A model generated the notes under the pieces. The model made no database searches. It was not told the origin of the DNA and worked only from the letters and a program-made list of their open reading frames with translations. The position numbers and the translations under genes were made by a program. Of a stretch of DNA of 21,575 nt, positions 1 through 8,175 are shown in pieces. This DNA is from JBLHOS01 sp047623825 (GTDB lineage: Bacteria > Pseudomonadota > Alphaproteobacteria > Rhodobacterales > Rhodobacteraceae): assembly GCA_047623825.1 (NCBI GenBank), contig JBLHOS010000053.1:1-21575 (forward strand). The letters are read 5' to 3'. The stretch's first letter is position 1, and each line of letters starts with the position of its first letter.

Positions 1-1
1 C

Positions 2-118
2 CATTCACAAGCAAAACTAAGCGCAATTGCCAGGCAGTTGAACGAACGCCCCCGCAAGACCTTGCAATACCAAACCCCAGCAGAGAAGTTTGCGGAGTGT
101 GTTGCGTCGATCAGTTGA
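2..118 (+). pseudogene. IS30-family transposase, C-terminal fragment (cut by window edge)
   Basis: An open frame runs in from the left edge and ends at TGA 116-118, giving 38 residues. It contains ARQLNERPRKTLQYQTPAEK at about residues 10-29. This closely follows the conserved end of IS30-family transposases (IARQLNxRPRKTLxYxTPAE, then a short tail before the stop), the region after the last catalytic Glu of the DDE domain. No start is visible because the gene begins outside the window, so whether the rest is intact cannot be said. The sequence just after the stop (119 to about 160) should contain the element's terminal inverted repeat, but without the other end I could not define it. Family assignment is fairly sure; activity is unknown. 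Confidence 0.75.
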
Positions 119-343
119 GGCCACCGCACCCATCGATACAAACGGGTATTCGAAGAAATCTCCAGCTTTGATGACTGGTATCTGAATGAAAAATTCCTGC
201 ATCTTAAAGGTTGAAGGTTTAGCCCCTACTCTCAAAACCAACAAAAAAATTAAATATCAATCTCTTAGAGGCCAGCTTCAGGCGGCCAGTTTCCTTCGGA
301 CATTTGCCGTCGAAACACTGAAAAGCTCACGGCCTAGGCTTGA
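119..343. other. AT-rich spacer between IS30 fragment and acyltransferase
   Basis: This 225-bp stretch lies between the transposase stop and the end of the minus-strand acyltransferase. Its right part (about 185-290) is much richer in A/T than the neighbouring genes. Small open frames cross it on both strands, but none has a good ribosome binding site or a recognisable motif. It probably holds the insertion-sequence end and the old target DNA. Confidence 0.4.
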
Positions 344-1408
344 TCAAACTCGTTGCACTATACGCCGGCCAGCCTGGTTCGCGGGCTTTTCAATAAAAAC
401 ATACGTGATCGCCGAAATCGCCACTGTAACTGTGTAGACAACCACAAACACCCAAAAGCCTGTAATAGGCAAAATTGCAAGTTCTCCCAAGATGTGAAGA
501 ACCAGCAGATGGGTCAGGTAGATGCTGTAGCTTATTGAACCCAGGAACAGCATTGGGCGTGTTGTCAGAGGAGCAGTGATCCAAATAGCTCTTTCCGGTG
601 TCACCAACGTGATCATCGCCGCCGTGGACAACGCCAACACTTCTGAACGACCATCAAAGTTCACGATCAGTGCCAATACAAACATGGCAAGGGCGCCGCC
701 GATCCAAATAGCCGGTTTGCGAGACGTCACGCATTTGAACCGTGCACGAAGGTAATATGACAAGACGCCAGTAAAAAAGAGATGTCCGTGAGCGACGGGT
801 GACCATTTGATTGGAAGTGAAGTTCCAAGAATCTCTTTCGAGAAATACGAAAGCACCCCTGTCAAGATCAGAAGGACGAGAATTGCCCCAATCGTTCTAA
901 AGATCGTTTTTCCGAGGTAGATCAATGGAGGCAGACAAATGTACCAAAACACTTCGATTGGGATCGTCCACTCGACCCCCAACAAAGAGTTTGCAACACG
1001 ATAATCTAGATAGCTAATCATGAATAAGTGCATCATATAGTTATATAAATTTGGAAGCGTACCATGTTCCAGCATCCAACTCGGCAGCCCGAGCACACCC
1101 GAAAACCAAAGGATCATCGCGAACGAAACCGCAAACCAATAAAGCGGCACAATACGCATTACTCGTCTAATCAAGTATGATCTGTAATTTTTCGCCTCTG
1201 CATATGTTTTCGCGATGGTGAAGCCGGAGATGACAAAAAAAATGTCGACACCATACTTTCCGGCGCCAGTGATTGCCTGACCAATGGATCCAAAATCGAC
1301 AAATGCGCCGGTGTGGATCATCAAAACCATCGTTGCCGCAATTGCACGCAGACCAGTTATGAAATCTGTGTCGCCATAAATGCGAAGAAAGCGAGGTTCA
1401 TCCGGCAA
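344..1408 (-). CDS. Acyltransferase family 3 (OafA/YrhL-like) membrane protein
   Basis: A 354-aa polytopic membrane protein. Near the N-terminus it has the family pattern GLRAIAATMVLMIHTG (about residues 19-34), where the His in the first helix is the conserved putative catalytic residue. Next comes KYGVDIFFVISGFTIAKTY, the typical second motif, then about eight more hydrophobic segments, ending in a VFIEKP motif before a short basic tail. Such enzymes move acetyl or other acyl groups across the inner membrane onto surface polysaccharides, lipids or antibiotics; the substrate here is not evident. The start is TTG, preceded by AAGGGA, and an in-frame TGA lies two codons upstream, so no longer form is possible. 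Base composition is lower in GC than the core genes, and an IS30 remnant flanks it, which suggests acquisition. Family is sure; role is not. Confidence 0.88.
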   Translation of the reverse strand: MPDEPRFLRIYGDTDFITGLRAIAATMVLMIHTGAFVDFGSIGQAITGAGKYGVDIFFVISGFTIAKTYAEAKNYRSYLIRRVMRIVPLYWFAVSFAMILWFSGVLGLPSWMLEHGTLPNLYNYMMHLFMISYLDYRVANSLLGVEWTIPIEVFWYICLPPLIYLGKTIFRTIGAILVLLILTGVLSYFSKEILGTSLPIKWSPVAHGHLFFTGVLSYYLRARFKCVTSRKPAIWIGGALAMFVLALIVNFDGRSEVLALSTAAMITLVTPERAIWITAPLTTRPMLFLGSISYSIYLTHLLVLHILGELAILPITGFWVFVVVYTVTVAISAITYVFIEKPANQAGRRIVQRV

Positions 1409-1525
1409 AGTTCAATTCCCTTTTTTACCTGCATAGCGATCAGAACTAATCTTGGAAAGTCACGCTTGCTCCAAACCGGGCTTTGCCGCAGGGTTCCGTA
1501 GCAACAGGCAAGCTAAGAGGTTGAG

Positions 1526-1969
1526 ATGTCTAATCATGCGCTGATTATGTTGGCAGCAGGCGTCGGCATCCCGATCCTAGCAGCCCTTAACGCCCGGCTT
1601 GGGGCCAATATCGGCTCCCCATCCTTGGCGGCTCTGGTGCTTTTTGTAGTGGCATTTCTATCAACCGCGATTGTAGCCTCAGTTACCGGGCTGACTTCGC
1701 TAACCCAGATCGCAGCACAGCCAAAACACCTGTTTCTAGGCGGGCTGTTGGTAGCGTTCTATGTCTTGAGTATTACCTACGTTGCACCCACATTCGGCAT
1801 TGGAAACGCGGTGTTCTTTGTGCTTTTGGGTCAACTGCTGTCGGCGGCTGCAATCGATCACTTTGGGCTGTTTGGGGCCAATGTGACACCACTAACACTG
1901 ACGCGGATTGCGGGCATCGCAGTGATGGGGTTGGGCGTTGCGCTGACCCAATTGGCCGGGCGCGGCTGA
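1526..1969 (+). CDS. DMT-superfamily small membrane protein (YdcZ/DUF606-like)
   Basis: A 147-aa, very hydrophobic protein with about five membrane helices. It opens with a helix carrying GVGIPILAALNARLGANIGS, typical of the DUF606/YdcZ family, in which half-size proteins resemble one repeat of a drug/metabolite transporter and probably work as dimers. The C-terminal helix (RIAGIAVMGLGVALTQLAG) fits the same family. The start is preceded by an AGAGG Shine-Dalgarno about 7 bases upstream. The gene converges on the ABC-F gene with a gap of only 9 bp and has no partner on its own strand. Upstream it diverges from the acyltransferase with about 117 bp between starts. Substrate unknown; transport function is inferred from the family only. 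Confidence 0.75.
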   Translation: MSNHALIMLAAGVGIPILAALNARLGANIGSPSLAALVLFVVAFLSTAIVASVTGLTSLTQIAAQPKHLFLGGLLVAFYVLSITYVAPTFGIGNAVFFVLLGQLLSAAAIDHFGLFGANVTPLTLTRIAGIAVMGLGVALTQLAGRG

Positions 1970-1978
1970 CCGCAACGG

Positions 1979-3784
1979 TCAGTTACCAGCCTTGACCTCG
2001 AGGGCCAGCCATTCCTCTTCGGCGTCTGACAATCTGGTATGACGCTCTACCAGCCCATCAGTCGCTTTTTGAAATTTCAACGGTTCCCGTGTAAACAACT
2101 CAGGGTCCGACAGTAAGCCTTCTAGCTTGACGATCTCGGCCTCAAGCCGCGCAATTACACCGGGCAATTCGCCCAATCGGTGTGTTTCTGTATAGCTGAT
2201 CTTTGAAGTGGGCGCATTTAGTGTCGTCTTGGAATTATTTGATTTCGTTTTTTTTTGGCTGAATTCTGCCACGCGATCTTTGCGTTGGCTTTGATAGTCG
2301 GTCCAGCCGCCCGCATAGATAGAGGCCTCGCCGTCCCCTTCCATCGCGACGGTTGTCGTCGCCACCCGGTCCAGAAAATCGCGATCGTGCGAGACCAGCA
2401 AAACTGTCCCGGCATAATCGCCCAAGATATCTTGCATCAGATCCAGCGTTTCAACATCCAAGTCGTTAGTCGGTTCGTCCAACACCAAAAGATTGCTTTC
2501 GCGCGCCATGATCCGCGCCAGCAGCAGTCGGGCTTTTTCGCCACCTGACAGGGATTTTACAGGGGCCCTTGCCTGACGTTCGTCAAACAAGAAATCCTTG
2601 AGATATCCCACAACATGCTTGGGAACACCGCGCACCATCACCTGATCTGACGCACCAGAAACCGCCATCAACGGATCATTGGTCAGGCTATCCCAAAGTG
2701 TCGCCTTCGGGTCAAGTTTCGAGCGCGCCTGATCAAACACTGCCATCTCCAGGCCGGTGCCAAGATCAACAGTTCCGGTATCTGGTGCCAGCTCACCGGT
2801 CAGCATCTTCAAAAGCGTGGTTTTGCCAGCACCGTTCGGGCCAACGAAGGCGATCCGCTCACCGCGCTGCACCCTGAGGGAAAAGTCAGACAAGATGACT
2901 TTACCGTCATAAGTCTTTGAAATGCCTTTGGCTTCAACAACCCGCTTGCCAGATTGTTTGCCGTCAGACAATGCCATGGCAGCAGTGCCCTGACGTTTGA
3001 TCATCGATGCGCGGTCGTCGCGCAAATCGCCCAAGGCGCGCACACGCCCCTGGTTGCGCTTGCGCCGCGCACTGATGCCTTCAACAGCCCACCGGGCCTC
3101 AGCCTTGATCTTGCGGTCCAGCTTGTGGCGTTGAATGTCTTCTTCGGCCCACAGCGTGTCACGCCAGTCCTCAAAACCAGAAAACCCTTTTTCCAACCGC
3201 CGGGTCTTGCCGCGATCAATCCACAATGTGGCGCGCGTCAATGCAGTCAAAAATGCGCGATCATGTGAGATCAGGACATAACCCGTGCGGGTCGCGGCCA
3301 ACTCGGCCTCCAGCCATGAAATCGCTTCGATATCGAGGTGGTTCGTCGGCTCATCCAGCAGCATTAATTCGGGCGCCTCAGCCAGCAGTTTGGCCAGCGC
3401 CGCGCGCCGCTTCTCCCCGCCTGATGCCGTAGCAACATCTGCCTCGGGCCTCAGTTTCAGGCCATGGGCGACCGCCTCGACCTTCCAGCTATCTTCCGGT
3501 TCAAGTCCGCTGATTGCATAGTCACCAAGCGTCGCAAATCCTGAAAAATCAGGGTCTTGTTCCATATATCCTACATGGATACCTGGCGGCAGCGCCCGCT
3601 CACCCTTGTCAGCGTCCATCAGCCCAGCCATCACCTTCAATAAGGTTGATTTGCCAGATCCGTTACGCCCCACAAGGGCAACCCGATCGCCCTCATGAAC
3701 CACAAGATCCAGTCGGTCAAAAACAGGGTCACCGCCGAAAGTTAGCGAGATATCGGACAGTTGAAGGAGGGGTGCTCGAGCCAT
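1979..3784 (-). CDS. uup: ABC-F family ATPase, Uup type
   Basis: A 601-aa soluble protein with two ATP-binding cassettes in one chain and no membrane segments. Cassette 1 has Walker A GRNGSGKS (residues 39-46), signature SGGEKRRAAL and LMLLDEPTNHLDIEAI. Cassette 2 has Walker A GPNGAGKT, signature LSGGEKARLLLARI and LLVLDEPTNDLDVETLD. The linker between them (about 200-270) is rich in Arg/Lys, as in ABC-F proteins that reach into the ribosomal E site. A C-terminal region of about 70 residues with heptad-like Leu/Glu (from about 535) matches the coiled-coil DNA-binding tail that separates Uup from EttA. Uup-type proteins are linked to ribosome function and suppression of transposon excision. 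It is the last gene of a six-gene minus-strand run and lies 51 bp after the DUF3179 gene. The ribosome binding site is weak. Confidence 0.88.
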   Translation of the reverse strand: MARAPLLQLSDISLTFGGDPVFDRLDLVVHEGDRVALVGRNGSGKSTLLKVMAGLMDADKGERALPPGIHVGYMEQDPDFSGFATLGDYAISGLEPEDSWKVEAVAHGLKLRPEADVATASGGEKRRAALAKLLAEAPELMLLDEPTNHLDIEAISWLEAELAATRTGYVLISHDRAFLTALTRATLWIDRGKTRRLEKGFSGFEDWRDTLWAEEDIQRHKLDRKIKAEARWAVEGISARRKRNQGRVRALGDLRDDRASMIKRQGTAAMALSDGKQSGKRVVEAKGISKTYDGKVILSDFSLRVQRGERIAFVGPNGAGKTTLLKMLTGELAPDTGTVDLGTGLEMAVFDQARSKLDPKATLWDSLTNDPLMAVSGASDQVMVRGVPKHVVGYLKDFLFDERQARAPVKSLSGGEKARLLLARIMARESNLLVLDEPTNDLDVETLDLMQDILGDYAGTVLLVSHDRDFLDRVATTTVAMEGDGEASIYAGGWTDYQSQRKDRVAEFSQKKTKSNNSKTTLNAPTSKISYTETHRLGELPGVIARLEAEIVKLEGLLSDPELFTREPLKFQKATDGLVERHTRLSDAEEEWLALEVKAGN

Positions 3785-3835
3785 TGGTGCCAGCTATGTT
3801 GAGGACGGGGGGACGTCAAGCAAATTGCGATTAGT

Positions 3836-4795
3836 TTATCGTCCCAACATCCATTCGCCGTCAGGCCAGAACGCGTGATATGCAAAGGCGAACATCACAT
3901 CATGCGCAATGTCGGCACCGGTCGCATCGCGCACCCGAATGGCACCCACGTCACGCCCCGCACCAATATCATCGCTATCAAGCGCTGAGGCGAGGCCTAA
4001 AGCCCAGCTTAGCGTCACACCGGCCTCAGAAATCTGCTCAGAATCGGTAAATCGGCTAAGCGGCCAGGCCCTGTCACCAACCCGCACCACACGCGCCAGT
4101 GCCGGAATGCCGTGAGGTGGCAGTTCACCATCATAAAGGAATGGCCGGGTTGAGGTGTCGTAGCGTGTATAGGGATTGCGGCCATAGGGGCGGTTGAACG
4201 CAGGCTCTGCCATCACCAACCCGTCTGGGTTGCGGTCGCGAAACACGACCCAGCTTTCCATCCACGACGGCAGCTGCACCAGCTCGGTCCCCATATGCTG
4301 GCCGACGATCCCCTCACCGACGGCTTGTTGCCACCAGCTTTCGGTTTCGCGGTCATACATGATCATGTCGGAATTGCGCAGCTTGCCTGACACCCCAAAC
4401 GACAGCACTTGCCCTTCAACCCGGCGATCGAACACCATGGCTGAATTGCACAACGGGCAAAAGGTAACCGCAATCGGCAGTCCCGCGATCTCATCGTTCA
4501 CAATCTCATGCCAGGTCAGATAGCGCAGCGGATAGGCGCGCGGTGGTTGGCCGTCGATCTCAACGGTGATGACAGCCTCATTCTCAGACAGTCCAGCGGC
4601 CCGCTCGACTGGCATCATTTGCGGCTGGTCAATTGCGGGGATGCCATCACGCGCAGGTCCGCCGTCCAAAACAGACGTGAACTCGATCACACTACGATCG
4701 AAGTCAGTATTGGGCCATTCAGCGGCCCACCGCTGCGGATCAGCAAAGGCAGGCAGGGCAATCACCGCGACTAAAACGAAAGGCAAAATGCGCAT
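3836..4795 (-). CDS. Exported DUF3179 domain protein
   Basis: A 319-aa protein with an N-terminal signal peptide (hydrophobic residues 3-15, likely cleavage after ALPAFA at about 18). The rest fits DUF3179: PLRYLTWHEIVND (about 89-101), then TFCPLCNSAMVFDR with a CxxC pair at C113/C116, then SFGVSGKLRNSDMIMYDRET and ESWWQQ. The conserved CPLCNS suggests metal or thiol chemistry, but the family has no established activity. I chose the ATG at 4795 because AAAGGAG lies 9 bases upstream and a signal peptide begins there; a frame extending to 4846 would bury the signal. The gene follows the exported cyclophilin with a 108-bp gap that holds a hairpin. Both products should act in the periplasm. Confidence 0.82.
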   Translation of the reverse strand: MRILPFVLVAVIALPAFADPQRWAAEWPNTDFDRSVIEFTSVLDGGPARDGIPAIDQPQMMPVERAAGLSENEAVITVEIDGQPPRAYPLRYLTWHEIVNDEIAGLPIAVTFCPLCNSAMVFDRRVEGQVLSFGVSGKLRNSDMIMYDRETESWWQQAVGEGIVGQHMGTELVQLPSWMESWVVFRDRNPDGLVMAEPAFNRPYGRNPYTRYDTSTRPFLYDGELPPHGIPALARVVRVGDRAWPLSRFTDSEQISEAGVTLSWALGLASALDSDDIGAGRDVGAIRVRDATGADIAHDVMFAFAYHAFWPDGEWMLGR

Positions 4796-4849
4796 TGGGG
4801 CAGTCTCCTTTGGCATCACGGAAACGATTGTGCCAAAGGTACGCACCCG

Positions 4850-4890
4850 ATCCCAGCCCCCTCACGCAAGCGTGCGCCGGGGGCCGGGAT
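4850..4890 (-). terminator. GC-rich hairpin after the cyclophilin pair
   Basis: Arms 4850-4861 and 4879-4890 are complementary apart from one mismatch, and the inside (CACGCAAGCGTG) forms a further short stem. It lies between the stop of the exported cyclophilin and the start of the DUF3179 gene. There is no clear T-run on the minus-strand side, so it may be an attenuator or RNA-stabilising hairpin rather than a full terminator. Confidence 0.45.
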
Positions 4891-4903
4891 TTGTGATCAG
4901 GCG

Positions 4904-5452
4904 TCAGTCTTCTGTGACGCGGACTTCTTCCATCAGGTCAGGCTCACCCACGACAGCGCCGTTGCGGCCCCGCCCCAGTTTGATCGCATCCACGACGTCC
5001 ATGCCTTCGACGACTTGGCCGACGATTGTATAAAGCCCGTCCAGATGGGGGGCCGCCTCAAACACGATGAAAAACTGGCTGTTGGCACTGTCCGGTGACG
5101 TGGACCGGGCCATACCGATCATGCCGCGCTCAAAGCTCAGCTCAGAGAATTCAGCAGGCAGATCATCATAGTCCGACCCGCCGCGCCCGGCATACCGCAT
5201 ATCCATACCAGCACTGCCATATTCAACATCGCCAGTTTGGGCCATAAATCCCTCGATGACGCGGTGAAAGACGACGTCGTCATACGCGCCCTCTTCGGCA
5301 AGGGTGGTGATCCGCTCAACATGTAAGGGGGCCACGTCCTCAAAGAGGTCAATCACGATGGTGCCTTCGGCCTCACCGGTGACGTCGATTTCCAACCCGG
5401 TCGCGAAAACCGGGCTGGCCAGTAGGCAAAGAGCAACCGTCAGGTTACGCAT
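4904..5452 (-). CDS. Peptidylprolyl isomerase, cyclophilin type, exported
   Basis: A 182-aa cyclophilin with a signal peptide (MRNLTVALCLLASPVFA, cleavage near residue 17), so it probably folds proteins in the periplasm. The catalytic segment VFHRVIEGFMAQTGDV includes the conserved Phe-His-Arg (R64) and Gln of the active site. SANSQFFIVF is the usual substrate-groove motif, and the end HLDGLYTIVGQVVEGMDVVD is standard for bacterial cyclophilins. Its ATG overlaps the stop of the next cyclophilin gene by 8 bp (GATGCGTAA), which predicts translational coupling. The two paralogues differ mainly by the signal peptide and give one enzyme per compartment. Confidence 0.93.
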   Translation of the reverse strand: MRNLTVALCLLASPVFATGLEIDVTGEAEGTIVIDLFEDVAPLHVERITTLAEEGAYDDVVFHRVIEGFMAQTGDVEYGSAGMDMRYAGRGGSDYDDLPAEFSELSFERGMIGMARSTSPDSANSQFFIVFEAAPHLDGLYTIVGQVVEGMDVVDAIKLGRGRNGAVVGEPDLMEEVRVTED

Positions 5453-5951
5453 CGGCGGCGACTTTGACTGAAATCATCATATCAGGCTCCGCAGGCGGCT
5501 CACCCCGGTTGATCGCATCAACATGTTCCATCCCCTCGATCACGCGGCCATAGACCGTGTATTGACCGTTCAGGAAACTGTTCTCAGAAAAGTTGACGAA
5601 GAACTGTGAGTTGGCGCTGTTTGGGTTGGTTGAGCGCGCCGCACCAATTGTACCGCGATCATGCGGCAGCTTGGAGAACTCTGCAGGCAGGTCAGGCTTG
5701 TCTGATCCGCCGGTACCAGCCGCGCGTAGGTTAAAACCTTCGCCGGAATTGCCATTTTTTACGTCGCCGGTCTGGGCCATAAAGCCCTCGATGACGCGGT
5801 GAAACACGACGCCGTCATAAGCACCTTCGCGCGCAAGCTCTTTCATACGCGCGACGTGCAATGGTGCCACAGCAGGCAGCAGCGCAATCGTCACAGTGCC
5901 CCCTTTAAGCTCCATCAAAATTGTGTTTTCGGGATCTTCAATCGCGGCCAT
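5445..5951 (-). CDS. Peptidylprolyl isomerase, cyclophilin type, cytoplasmic
   Basis: A 168-aa cyclophilin without a signal peptide. It carries VVFHRVIEGFMAQTGDV (F50-H51-R52, Q60), RGTIGAARS, NSANSQFFVNF and the closing GQYTVYGRVIEGMEHVD, all hallmarks of the bacterial cyclophilin fold that speeds cis-trans isomerisation of X-Pro bonds. The start at 5951 (MAAIEDPENT) is preceded by AAAGGAG; the frame is open further up, but nothing supports a longer protein. It lies 63 bp after coaD and overlaps the exported cyclophilin downstream, so coaD and both isomerases probably share a transcript. This coaD-cyclophilin-cyclophilin order is, as I recall it, common in Rhodobacterales. Confidence 0.93.
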   Translation of the reverse strand: MAAIEDPENTILMELKGGTVTIALLPAVAPLHVARMKELAREGAYDGVVFHRVIEGFMAQTGDVKNGNSGEGFNLRAAGTGGSDKPDLPAEFSKLPHDRGTIGAARSTNPNSANSQFFVNFSENSFLNGQYTVYGRVIEGMEHVDAINRGEPPAEPDMMISVKVAADA

Positions 5952-6014
5952 GGTTGTCTCCTTTACGGCATTCGGCGCGACCCTAGTCTGCCCCGCAGGA
6001 AAGGAAAACCCCAC

Positions 6015-6509
6015 CTATTGCGGGAACTTTTCGATCAGCGCCAGATTAACCGCTGCAGGCACAAAGGGCGCCACATTTCCGCCGAGCCGGGCAATCTCCT
6101 TGACCAATTTCGACGCAATAGCCTGCCGTTCGGCCTCAGCCATCAAGAATACCGTGGTAATACTGTCATCCAGTTTGCGATTCATGCCGACCATCTGGAA
6201 TTCGTACTCAAAATCAGAGACGGCGCGCAGGCCACGGATGATCATGCTGGCACCAACGTCACGCGCGCAGTTGATAAGCAGGTTCTCAAATGGATGTACG
6301 ACAATCTCGACACCGGTTTGGTTGGCCAGTGCCACACATTCCGCCTCAACCATCGCTACCCGCTCCTCCAGTGAGAACAGCGGCCCCTTATCACGATTAA
6401 TCGCCACCCCGATAACCAAACGATCCACCAGCGTGCAAGCGCGGCGAACGATATCGATATGACCAAGTGTTATTGGGTCAAACGTCCCAGGATACAGACC
6501 GATGCGCAT
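6015..6509 (-). CDS. coaD: Phosphopantetheine adenylyltransferase
   Basis: A 164-aa enzyme of coenzyme A synthesis (4'-phosphopantetheine + ATP to dephospho-CoA + PPi), acting as a cytoplasmic hexamer in known members. The N-terminal GLYPGTFDPITLGHIDI holds the T/HxGH nucleotidyltransferase motif. RGLRAVSDFEYEFQM is the second diagnostic block, and the segment before the end (ASKLVKEIARLGGNV) matches the ISSxxVREIA region, with Ala for the usual first Ser. I chose ATG 6509 because GGGGGAGAG lies just upstream and the motif begins at residue 2; a longer frame to 6578 adds no conserved sequence. Length equals the family norm (about 160 aa). Confidence 0.96.
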   Translation of the reverse strand: MRIGLYPGTFDPITLGHIDIVRRACTLVDRLVIGVAINRDKGPLFSLEERVAMVEAECVALANQTGVEIVVHPFENLLINCARDVGASMIIRGLRAVSDFEYEFQMVGMNRKLDDSITTVFLMAEAERQAIASKLVKEIARLGGNVAPFVPAAVNLALIEKFPQ

Positions 6510-6622
6510 GGTTTCTCTCCCCCTTACACTCGGGGACAAACGCAACATTATTGCGCACCCATTGCAACCCAAAAGCACGCAATAGGCGACAAAGGCGACG
6601 ACTTAATTGCTTGATCTGGAGT

Positions 6623-7057
6623 TCAAAAGCCTTTGATCATACTTTCCAACGCTTCGTTCTCCATGCTCAGCTCACTTAATTGCGCTTTGACCACGTCCCC
6701 GATAGAAATCAATCCGACCATCTGATCCCCATCCAATACCGGCATGTGTCGGAATCGGCCTTTGGTCATCTTGGCCAAGACTTCGGCCGAACGTTCATTG
6801 CGGGAACACGACACAATCTCTGATGTCATCTGGCTTTCGACACTTTCGCTTAAAATAGCAGCGCCACGCTGGCCTAAGGTTCGCACGATGTCGCGCTCAG
6901 ACAAAATGCCGACAACCCGCTTGCCATCAGGGGAGACAACCAACGCACCAATCTTGCGAGCCGATAAGATTGCCACCGCGTCCGAGATCGTGCTTGTGGG
7001 CGTTACCGTGACCACCCCGTCATCAGATTTTGTCTTAAGGATTTGTTGAACCAGCAT
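6623..7057 (-). CDS. Two-CBS-domain protein
   Basis: A 144-aa protein made only of a CBS pair (Bateman module). Domain 1 spans about residues 10-65, with ISDAVAILSARKIGALVVS and VVGILSERDIVR. Domain 2 spans about 75-135, with SAEVLAKMTKGRFRHMPVLD and MVGLISIGDVV. Such stand-alone pairs bind adenosine nucleotides and regulate partners that are not encoded next door; no partner can be named here. The start has AAGGA about 8 bases upstream. The product ends in LESMIKGF. It is the first gene of the minus-strand run and lies 113 bp before coaD, so it may or may not share that transcript. Confidence 0.9.
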   Translation of the reverse strand: MLVQQILKTKSDDGVVTVTPTSTISDAVAILSARKIGALVVSPDGKRVVGILSERDIVRTLGQRGAAILSESVESQMTSEIVSCSRNERSAEVLAKMTKGRFRHMPVLDGDQMVGLISIGDVVKAQLSELSMENEALESMIKGF

Positions 7058-7126
7058 AGTGGATCCTTTCTCTTTTGCCGAAAACTGTCCGCCTCTAATG
7101 TAGCGTCCTCCGCAGACCCGATCCTG

Positions 7127-8071
7127 TCAAGCTTGCTGACCCTGTGGTTGCGCGGCTGCTTGGATGGTTTCGGCCTGATCTACCTGCGCCTCAAGGGCAG
7201 CGACCTCGGCGCGCAACCCCGCCCCCAACAGGGTCGTGAACCGGGCCAAACGTGGGTCACTTGGGCCACCGGCGTGACTGAGAAGCCAAAACGTCCTCTG
7301 CAATTGGATCTCGGCGGGCAAGATACGCACCAGTTCAGGCGCCGATGGCAACGCAAAGTCATGCACGATGGCTAATCCGGCCCCCGCACGCGCCCAGTTC
7401 AGTTGCACCGAGACGGAATTGGACGCCAACGGCACCGACGTGATGCCAAGTGCAGCCAGATAGTCTAGTTCCGCATCGTAAATCATATCAGGAATATAGC
7501 CGATCATGCGCCGTCCTTTCAGGTCGCCACGGTCCGCCGGATGCCCTTCGCGCGCCAAGTACTCCCGCGACGCTGCCAGCGACAGGCGGTAATCAGTCAA
7601 TCGCTCCGCATGCACCCGGTCGGTCTTTGGCCGCGAAACAGCAACAGCCAGATCAGCTTCCCGCCGCGACAGGTTCACCACCCGGGGCAACGCCAAGATC
7701 TGAACATCAAGTCCGGGATGCGCATCACAGATCTGCGCGCAAACCTGCGGCAACAGATAGTTCGCGCAGCCATCAGGCGCTCCGATCCGGATTGTGCCCG
7801 ACAACGCGGCCCCCGCGCCTGTCGCCGTCCCGATGCCCGCCAGCAAGGACGCCTCAGCGGCCTCTGCGGCGTCCATCAGGCGCAACGCAGCCTCAGTAAT
7901 CGCATAACCTTGCGGGGATTTTACAAACAGCATCGCGCCGATATCCGCCTCAAGCCGGGCAACCCGTCGCCCCACAGTGGCAGGGTCCAACCGCAGCGTT
8001 TTCGCCGCACCTGACAGGCTTTCACTGCGCGCCACTGCAAGGAAAATTCGCAAGTCATCCCAGTTCCGCAT
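7127..8071 (-). CDS. LysR-family transcriptional regulator
   Basis: A 314-aa LysR-type regulator. The N-terminal winged helix-turn-helix is clear: DLRIFLAVARSESLSGAAKTLRLDPATVGRRVARLEADIG within residues 4-45. An effector-binding domain follows to the C-terminus (TIRIGAPDGCANYLLPQVC, VNLSRREADLAVAVSRP). The Ala/Gln-rich tail after about residue 295 is unusual and may be disordered. I chose ATG 8071 because AAGGA precedes it and the protein then begins MRNWDDLRIF, as in relatives; a start at 8095 would add eight unsupported residues. It is divergent from mmsA with 104 bp between starts, the usual layout for a LysR regulator controlling its neighbour, so it may control valine or methylmalonate-semialdehyde metabolism. 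That role is inference from position. Confidence 0.92.
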   Translation of the reverse strand: MRNWDDLRIFLAVARSESLSGAAKTLRLDPATVGRRVARLEADIGAMLFVKSPQGYAITEAALRLMDAAEAAEASLLAGIGTATGAGAALSGTIRIGAPDGCANYLLPQVCAQICDAHPGLDVQILALPRVVNLSRREADLAVAVSRPKTDRVHAERLTDYRLSLAASREYLAREGHPADRGDLKGRRMIGYIPDMIYDAELDYLAALGITSVPLASNSVSVQLNWARAGAGLAIVHDFALPSAPELVRILPAEIQLQRTFWLLSHAGGPSDPRLARFTTLLGAGLRAEVAALEAQVDQAETIQAAAQPQGQQA

Positions 8072-8081
8072 CGGTCCATCC

Positions 8082-8095
8082 TTGCATTTTTGCAA
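8082..8095. promoter_or_regulatory. Perfect inverted repeat, candidate LysR box
   Basis: TTGCA-TTTT-TGCAA is a perfect 5-bp inverted repeat with the T-N11-A form of LysR-type recognition sites. It lies 10 bp upstream of the lysR ATG, overlapping the regulator's ribosome binding region and about 80 bp from the mmsA start. That position fits autoregulation or the upstream recognition site of a divergent promoter. No binding evidence is available. Confidence 0.45.
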
Positions 8096-8175
8096 AACCC
8101 TTTAGGAAACCTGCCTCTTTTCCCGGCATCTTCGCAAGGCTAGAGTGCACGCAACTGAAAATGGGAGAGAGATCG

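Noticed and set aside
186..437. Plus-strand 83-codon ORF overlapping the acyltransferase end
   Set aside because: No ribosome binding site, no recognisable motif, and its second half is antisense to the acyltransferase.
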